Source of the DNA: Plantago major
Lineage: Eukaryota; Streptophyta; Magnoliopsida; Lamiales; Plantaginaceae
Length of the DNA: 64,000 nt
Direction of reading: 5' to 3'
Assembly: GCA_026545765.1 (NCBI GenBank)
Contig: CM048844.1
Coordinates: 21,832,237-21,896,236, forward strand
Numbering within the stretch: the stretch's first letter is position 1; each line of letters begins with the position of its first letter. Below the pieces are notes generated by a model. It was not told where the DNA came from. It searched no databases and worked only from the letters and a program-made list of their open reading frames with translations. The position numbers and the translations under genes were made by a program. Positions 58,076-64,000 of the stretch are shown here, piece by piece.

Positions 58076-58452
58076 ATTTGAAACATAATGCTTTCTGTGT
58101 TATAATTTTTGTAACAGCTAGATATACAACGTTGAAAGAAACCAGTGATTCTCTACCATGGAGGCAACAAATGGCAAGAAAGTACTATGATCTCTTGATT
58201 ACTTGTGCACCAGTTGAAAAAACTCGAAGAATTTTAGAAGATGGATTCAATAGAGATTTGACTGAAGTTAGAAATATTCTAACTACTAATAATCTTGAGA
58301 TTGAAGAACCGAATGCAACAGAAAGCAGAATCAGTGCTGATGAAGAGACAAACACAAACAACCCCCCTGTTGTATTGGATCCTATAAGAGCCAACACAAA
58401 AGGACGGAAAAAAAACAACAAAAGGGAGGTTTGGGATGAAGAAGCCAGTTGA

Positions 58453-59793
58453 ACCAGATCAGATTGGAGCAAAAACCAAAACACAGAATGTTCACTTGAT
58501 ATGATATCCTTTATTTTCGGGAAAAAAAAATACTTGTAATTCAAAATTTTGGATATTTTCTATTATGAATTTGGATATTTTCTATTATGAATTTGCTTTT
58601 TTATGTTAATCCTTAACCCTTACTCTTTAGCAGCTAAAAAAAAAAGAAAAAAAAAAGAAAAATGACAACATCCATATGCCCAACCAAAACAAAAAATCAA
58701 TGAAAAAGAAAAAAGAGAAAGGTACTTGTTTATTTAAATATATCTATGTTCTTGACTGGGATTTTCATAAACTTATTTGTTATATTTTATATGAAAACTG
58801 TTAGATAAACTAAGTTTCTGTATAGATTACAATGTTAATAGTTTATGTTGTGATGGATTTCTTAATATGTATTTTGGGATATGTATTAAGATGTATTAGA
58901 GTAAAAGCATTATAGGAAAGAAAAAAAAAAGGGTAGTAAGTGCATATATGTTGCTTAAATAACATGAACAAACATCTATAGATTAACACAAAACTAACAT
59001 GAACTAACATATAGACACTTAACTAAAAACCACATTAGTTAAAAATGTTATTCAGACACTAGAATAAAAAACACACAGGCATAAACTTAAAAAACACAGA
59101 CATCTGACAAAATCATACAGACACTTGCTAACATAGACTAACATTACATAAAAAATTAAATGGAAGGGCTGAACAGAAAGTAAAGACCATTACTGGGATT
59201 CCGACATTATAAACACAAAAATGTCTGTGTGATTTTAGTGATTGTCTGTGGGTTTTAATTCAATTTCTGTGGGATTTTAGTTAGTGTCTATGGGTTTTAA
59301 TTCAATGTCTGTCGGATTTGAGTTAGTGTCTGCGGATTTTAATTCAATTTCTGTGGGATTTTAGTTAGTGTCTGTGGGTTTTAATTTAGTGTCTGTGGGA
59401 TTTTAGTTATTGTCTGTGGGTTTTAATTCAAAAAATCACAGACATATGACAAAATCATAGGTTAAACTGAACAATGATTAATACAAACAAAATATATATA
59501 ATAAAAAGTAGATAAAAAAAAAAGGATAGACAAACATTATAAACACAAAATGTCTGTGGGGATACAAAAACAGTAAAAAGTGTTTGATTAATTACACCAT
59601 TTAACTTGTACTGCCCCCTACATTATCTGCTTTTGGGTTTCTTATCTGCTCAACATACTCCAACATATACTTAGCAATAAATTCAACTGTTGATAAGCAT
59701 GTAAAGGTGTTTGATCCTTCAGTGTGGTCTTCAAAACCTTTGAATACATTCAGTCTTCTTGTATAATTGTTTGTAACTACCGCAATATCCCTC
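58453..59793. other. Spacer between convergent MULE II genes
   Basis: AT-rich, no gene. Minisatellite units occur in minus orientation at about 59035-59130 (CACAGACATCTGACAAAATC) and in plus orientation at 59222-59430 (CTGTGGGTTTTAATTCA), so the repeat changes orientation here. Confidence 0.6.
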
Positions 59794-59844
59794 CTAAAGC
59801 TTTACTTTCAATTCATCTATAGGCTGAAAAAAAAAAGGGGTTAT

Positions 59845-59915
<71 letters not shown>

Positions 59916-61235
59916 TTTTGGCTAAGAACAGACAATTTGAAAAAAAAAAAAAAAAACTTACAGATAGTTTCATATTGTCTATCTCTGAATCTGTCAGCAT
60001 GCCATTTGGTATAGTGAACAATAATGTACGATCATTCACTTCTTCATCCACAGCAATTCCTTTGCCCTTACCAACGCAACCTACATCAGCCATTTCTTCA
60101 ATGTCTTTGTCGGAACTTATTGGGTAGACATTGTCCAACATCCAAAGTTTACCAAAAACACCAATCATTCCCTTTTCAGCCTTAACCCTCTCTTCCAATT
60201 TAGTTGTAGACCAATGCTTAATCAATGGCCTCTCGACAGATTCATTCTTGCCATAGATTGAGAACCTATGCAGATAACAAATGACAAGCACCAACAAACA
60301 ACCATTGCAATGCCTTGACCTTTTTGAAATCTGTGAAGAATGAGTATCTTTGTACCTTTTGATTGCTTTTTTTAAGTTTTTCATAAACATAACCACACCA
60401 ATCATATGTGATTATGGATGAAACATCTTCTACATAAGGCAACAGAGATAAATCTATTGTTTTACCAGATGTTGGTGCAAGCAGAACTCCAACAACGTAC
60501 ATCACAAAAATCTGTGCAAAATCCTCACCTTTACTTACTTTCAAAGCTTCTTCCAAAAACCTAGCTAAAATTCCATCATGGTTTTTACCAAATAACTCTT
60601 TCCATCTCTCAACATACAGCTTAACAGACTTCCTTGCCACAGTCTTAACTGGAAGTGGTTTGCTTGGGTTTCTTGGCAACATTAATACATCTTGAACATC
60701 TTCGACAGATATTTGATAACTAAAAGACCCAATTTTCTGAACCATAGAACCAAAATCAATATTCTCCACCAGAAATGGAGTAAGTCCTAATGGCAATTTG
60801 TTTATTTGAAGGTCAAGTATTGCACCAAAACCTATTGACCTAACAGTTTCCTTTTCCTCATCACCCAAACCTTTTAACAATTTGAATAACCTTCCAGGCA
60901 CATAGTTTGTTTGAAATTTCATCTCAACACTAAAAAGTTTAAAAAAAAAAAAAAAATAGAGATTCAATAACATGTAAAGTACAAAAACACATTAAAAAAT
61001 GACAAAAAAAACTTCAAAAAGAGGAAAAAACTAACCCATCAACTGCCACGACTTGTTATTTTTTCGATTTCCTTTTTCTCTTTGATCCAACATGCTCATT
61101 TCCCTCTCTATTCGATTGTTCTTCATCTGAATGAACGTTCACCAGATCTTCATTTTCTACGACGTTCAACTGTTCTTGTTCTGCAATCACATATTTTGAC
61201 ATTATGTAATCACGGATCTGTTGCTTAGTTCTCAT
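59794..61235 (-). CDS. Ulp1-associated N-terminal-domain protein of MULE II (partial or broken)
   Basis: Minus-strand pieces: 61235-61056 encodes 59 residues from ATG and ends with KRKRKSKK, a likely nuclear signal, then a stop unless spliced earlier; 60929-60266 encodes FQTNYVPGRLFKLLKGL, SIGFGAILDLQINKLPLG, ISVEDVQDVLMLPRNPSKP and VMYVVGVLLAPTSGKTIDLS; 60260-59794 continues in another frame (HRFSIYGKNESVERPLIKHW, KGMIGVFGKLWMLDNVYPIS). This pattern is the helical domain that usually precedes the Ulp1 protease in plant transposon-borne genes (also related to plant-mobile-domain proteins). No protease domain follows on this strand. The 60266/60260 change of frame may be an intron or a frameshift. 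A (AT)n run interrupts the 3' end. Confidence 0.55.
59850..59912. repeat. (AT)n microsatellite
   Basis: About 31 AT units without interruption, inside or just after the last exon of the gene at 59794-61235, probably intronic. Confidence 0.9.
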
Positions 61236-61429
61236 ATTTTGACAGTAAAAAAGTGCTTTTGGAAGAAGAAGCAAACTAGGGTGAAAGTTCTTTTGGGATA
61301 AGAAAGAAATGAACACTTGAAGCGTAGTTACTGGTGTTACGGTTTTTACATTTATGAGTGTAAAAAAACAAATTTGTAAAAAAAAAAAGGAAAAAGGCGT
61401 GACCCTTGACATTCTGTTGACCATTCTAA

Positions 61430-61950
61430 TATGTGCCTGTGATTTTTTAGTCCTTATCTATGGAATTTTAAAGTCCTTTTATGAGTTTTGAACTAGGTTT
61501 TTCATTTATATATATGTGAACATAGTAAAATTTTATTTATCAGTATCTATGGGATTTAGTGTGGTCTGTGTATTTTTATTTATTGTGTGTGGGATTTAGC
61601 CAGTATGTGTGGGATTTTGTCTGTGGGATTTTGTCATATATATGTGAATTTTAATATGGTCTGTGGATTTTAGTAAAGTGTCTGTGAGTTTGAATCAGTT
61701 TCTGTGGGATTTTGGTATGGTCTGGATATTTTTGTCATATGTCTGTGAGTTTTAATATGGTCTGTGGGATTTAGTAAAATGTCTGTGAGTTTAAATCAGT
61801 GTTTGTGGGATTCATTGTCTGTGAGATTTTAGTATGGTCTGTGGATTTTATCCAGTGTCTGTGGGATTTTATTCAGTGTCTGTGGTAAATAAATTCCACT
61901 GACAATAAATAAAAACCCACTAAATTCCACAGACAATAAATAAAAACCCA
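61430..61950. repeat. MULE II minisatellite with orientation switch
   Basis: Up to about 61885 units read CTGTGGGATTTTA on the plus strand; from about 61890 they read AATTCCACAGACAATAAATA, the opposite orientation. The junction makes a head-to-head repeat in the spacer between the two minus-strand genes. Confidence 0.85.
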
Positions 61951-62017
61951 CACATATAGTAATATAACAGTAATATATTAAAAATAAAATACAGTTAGAG
62001 TTTCTCTGCTACACTAA

Positions 62018-63848
62018 TTACTGATCAGAAAAATGAACTTTTCTCTTGGTCTTTCTTTCATACAATATAGACTTGGCCTTTTTCTCCATTGCATCTTTCT
62101 CAGCCTTTTCCTTTGCTTCCTGCTCAGCTTTCTGCTTTGCTTCTTTCTCAGCTTTCTCCTTTTCTTTTTTCTCTTTCAATTCTTTCAACATGGAATGCTT
62201 GTTCTTTTCAAAGAATTCAACAACTGTAAGCAGATTTTCCCTCCCCAAATTCATATCTGATAGAAGTAATGAAGCACAAATCTCAGCCCTCCTAAGTAAT
62301 CGGCCTGATGGTTCCATCAAATCAGTACATTCATACAATGATCCATGAAAATCTTTCATCTCTGACATCACATAAACACCACAATCATTGTTGCGCTCCT
62401 GTCCTATCAAATCCCATGGGAGTTCCATGTGCACAAAACGATATTTGGGGACAAATTTGGCATCTGGGTGACTATTTGCAGACAGAAAAATACAAAAGTA
62501 CTTCTTCTGCAAATACACATACACAAGAAAAATATATAAACAATAAAAAAACCACAAAAATACATTTAAATATAAAAGAGAACTTAAATGAACAATTTAA
62601 CTAACCAATACGTTTCCAAACTTCGATACATTCTTCCATTTATCATCTGTCATTGGTAAATTGTCCATGTAGTGAATAACTTCAAGACGAGTGTCTACTA
62701 CAAACAGAGTATAATGGTCTCCATTGTGCAATGGCAGAAAGAACTGCAAACAATATACAAACAACAAAAAAAAAAATGTAAAACTCACAGACACCTGATA
62801 AAAAATACACCATAATAATAAAAACAAACATATCACATACAGAAATGAAAAATACTAACCAACTTTATAAGATTTGTTTTCTCGAATTTGATAAAATTGC
62901 TAGCCAGGGCCATTGCATCCTCCAAATCTGCGATAAACTTATTATACTTCTCTGCCGGAACTTTATAGGGTACGATACAACTTTTCCAAGATGATGAAAT
63001 CATGATAACAGCGAACCAAAACCTTGAAGGGGATTCCTTTTTTTGCTCTATATAATTCAATAGTAAAGACCATGAATCCATTACAGGGCTATAAATCATA
63101 CAGTTCTCGTCCAATGAAAGAATGTCATCTAGAAAACAATTTGATTGAAGTAAATTAGGACCCCAATAAACTCTTACTTTCGAATTTTCATCACCTAATA
63201 GATGAACATATTCAGAGAAACAATAGTCCACAACCTTCTTCCTTAGCAATCAAGAACTTTATGATTTTTTTTGAACAGATTTGATACACAATCATAAGTA
63301 ACATGCTCAACGCCACACTGTAGTGAACATCTCATACCATCATTTTCAGGCGACTCATTGATCAGCTCATCAAACTGTGATAAATCACCATCAGTAATAT
63401 CAGTAAATGGCTCATTAAATAGTATGAAATCCCCTTGTGTTTGTAATGGGTCAACTGCTTTCTTTTGTACAACACAATCATCTTCAGGTGGTGTTTTGAA
63501 CCCAAGATTAAACTGCTTCTTGGGATCAAAATCATAGAGCTTGGAAAACTCAGACTTCATCTTCTTCTTCTTCAGCTGCAACTCTTCAACCATAGCATCG
63601 AATGTTGCCCAAATTTCTGGGTTCTCCCAGAAATTTTGGCTTTCATCAGATTGTTGCGACCCCACAGTCTTCTCTTTCTCAACAACACCCTTCTCAACAG
63701 CACACTTCTCACCAGCACCCTCAACATTGACATCTGAATTAACATTGGCTGATGTAGACTTGGCAAATCCAGGACAAATCCTTGACATATGTGCATGTGC
63801 CACAACGTCGAAATCACGTTGGAAAATGGCCCATGATTCATTTACTTT
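62018..63848 (-). CDS. Ulp1-like SUMO-protease-type gene of MULE II
   Basis: Minus-strand exons: 63848 to about 63250 (acidic, low-complexity; CAVEKGVVEKEK, EIWATFDAMVEELQLKKKKM), about 63249-62860, 62743-62606, 62506-62018. The C48 triad is present: His in GDHYTLFVVD (about 62710), Asp in YMDNLP, Cys in NNDCGVYVM (about 62375). The N-terminal exon of the protease domain has CMIYSPVMDSW and FWFAVIMISSSWKSCIVPYKV. The C-terminus is a K/E/A-rich coiled coil (about 62180-62070) ending FSDQ. Ulp1-type proteases cleave SUMO or related tags in the nucleus; the target here is unknown. The exon 1 / exon 2 junction near 63245 needs a one-base frame change or an unseen intron. The 5' end probably lies beyond the window. 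Confidence 0.7.
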
Positions 63849-64000
63849 CTGAAAAAAGAAAGTAAACACAATGATATATCAAAAAAGAACCACACGGATA
63901 ATTTCTAAAAAGCCCCACACATGTAATAAAAAAAGTCATATGGATATAAACTCCCACAGATCCCCAATAAAAACTCACAGACTTCCCACTAAAAATCCCA
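63849..64000. repeat. MULE II minisatellite, minus orientation, at window end
   Basis: Words such as CTCCCACAGATCCCCAATAAA and CACAGACTTCCCACTAAAAA are minisatellite units in minus orientation, probably an intron of the Ulp1-like gene that continues to the right. Confidence 0.6.

Larger units (their letters stand above)
50756..58452 (+). pseudogene. FAR1-type MULE transposase (broken)
   Basis: Likely exons: 50756-50779, 50851-50917, 53354-53422, 54325-54403, 54480-54544, 54714-54815, 55293-55999, 56419-56732, about 56910-57724, about 58119-58452. The FAR1 DNA-binding region is at 55310-55720 (YEELYEIYKANANDNGF, CQAKVRVQYQKK, MGHNHEF). DDE residues appear in IIFDTTYNTNRYNL, IFTDQDQAM and SQRSESTNSA; LCLWHIQQNA lies between. 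The SWIM finger starts CTCKQYSSLG but the next Cys is Tyr (LYLH). Damage: TAA at 55301-55303, a one-base frameshift near 55670, TGA at 57602-57604. The C-terminus has a basic NTKGRKKNNKR. Relatives include mobile Jittery/Hop elements and the domesticated FAR1/FHY3 light-signalling factors; the minisatellite-filled introns and Ulp1 neighbours point to the transposon. Exon phases around the duplicated small exons do not all fit. Confidence 0.8.
50412..64000 (+). mobile_element. MULE II: FAR1-type element with Ulp1-related genes (right end outside)
   Basis: A FAR1/Jittery-type transposase gene on + (50756-58452) and Ulp1-related genes on - (62018-63848 and 59794-61235) share a common minisatellite built on CTGTGGGATTTTAG. 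This shared repeat plus the gene content argue for one mobile element. I could not locate its left terminal repeat between 50412 and 50560 with confidence, and its right end is beyond the window, so the extent is inferred. Confidence 0.6.

Noticed and set aside
50756-58452. Host FAR1/FHY3 light-signalling factor
   Set aside because: The gene has stops, a frameshift and a damaged SWIM finger, introns full of the element's repeat, and Ulp1-like neighbours; it fits a transposon better than a domesticated gene.
59794-63848. One continuous Ulp1 gene across both minus-strand gene blocks
   Set aside because: On the minus strand the protease block with a proper stop at 62018 precedes the N-terminal-type block, the wrong order for a single protein.

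Overview
This is plant nuclear DNA, almost certainly from a eudicot. The evidence is many short GT-AG introns, AT-rich intergenic DNA, plant-specific gene families (secreted GH31 alpha-glucosidases, a berberine-bridge-enzyme-like oxidase, an invertase/pectin-methylesterase inhibitor) and plant transposon superfamilies (CACTA, MULE, FAR1-type, Ty1/copia, Stowaway-like MITEs). I cannot name the species from sequence alone; an asterid such as a Lamiales member is a guess.

Layout. 1-2222: decayed CACTA (En/Spm) transposon whose terminus is at 2222, sitting in an LTR-retrotransposon remnant (2226-~3000). 4051-4566: small secreted invertase/PME inhibitor. 5991-24451: carbohydrate-enzyme cluster with three five-exon acid alpha-glucosidase (GH31) genes. 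A is on the minus strand; B and C are tandem copies on the plus strand. An intact single-exon BBE-like oxidase lies downstream of C, and a truncated pseudogene copy of it lies downstream of B. The B and C units (promoter, glucosidase, oxidase 3' end) are a segmental duplication; a copia fragment and a GC-rich hAT-like element lie between them. 25979-29204: seven-exon housekeeping gene for coatomer epsilon subunit.

31004-41872: a complete CACTA element (3-bp TGA target duplication) containing a second TIR element (32604-40527, 10-bp duplication), which contains a Ty1/copia retrotransposon (33399-40199, 5-bp duplication). This is a three-level nest with all boundaries readable.

42954-64000: two adjacent Mutator-like elements. 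MULE I (42954-50402) has a 9-bp duplication, degenerate long TIRs, a MuDR-type transposase on + and a Ulp1-like (C48) gene on -. MULE II (from somewhere after 50411 to beyond the window) has a FAR1-type transposase gene on + and Ulp1-related genes on -. Each element carries its own minisatellite, spread through introns and spacers of both of its genes, and in several cases the repeat unit supplies the splice acceptor. Both transposases and the MULE I protease are broken; the MULE II protease keeps its catalytic residues. A small unrecognised gene with its own TATA box lies antisense inside a MULE II intron.

The intact host genes are the inhibitor, three glucosidases, the oxidase and epsilon-COP. 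Several act on apoplastic carbohydrate, but I see no sign of joint regulation beyond the duplication. Everything after about 31 kb looks like mobile DNA. All splice sites were inferred by eye from GT/AG signals, reading frame and family similarity.
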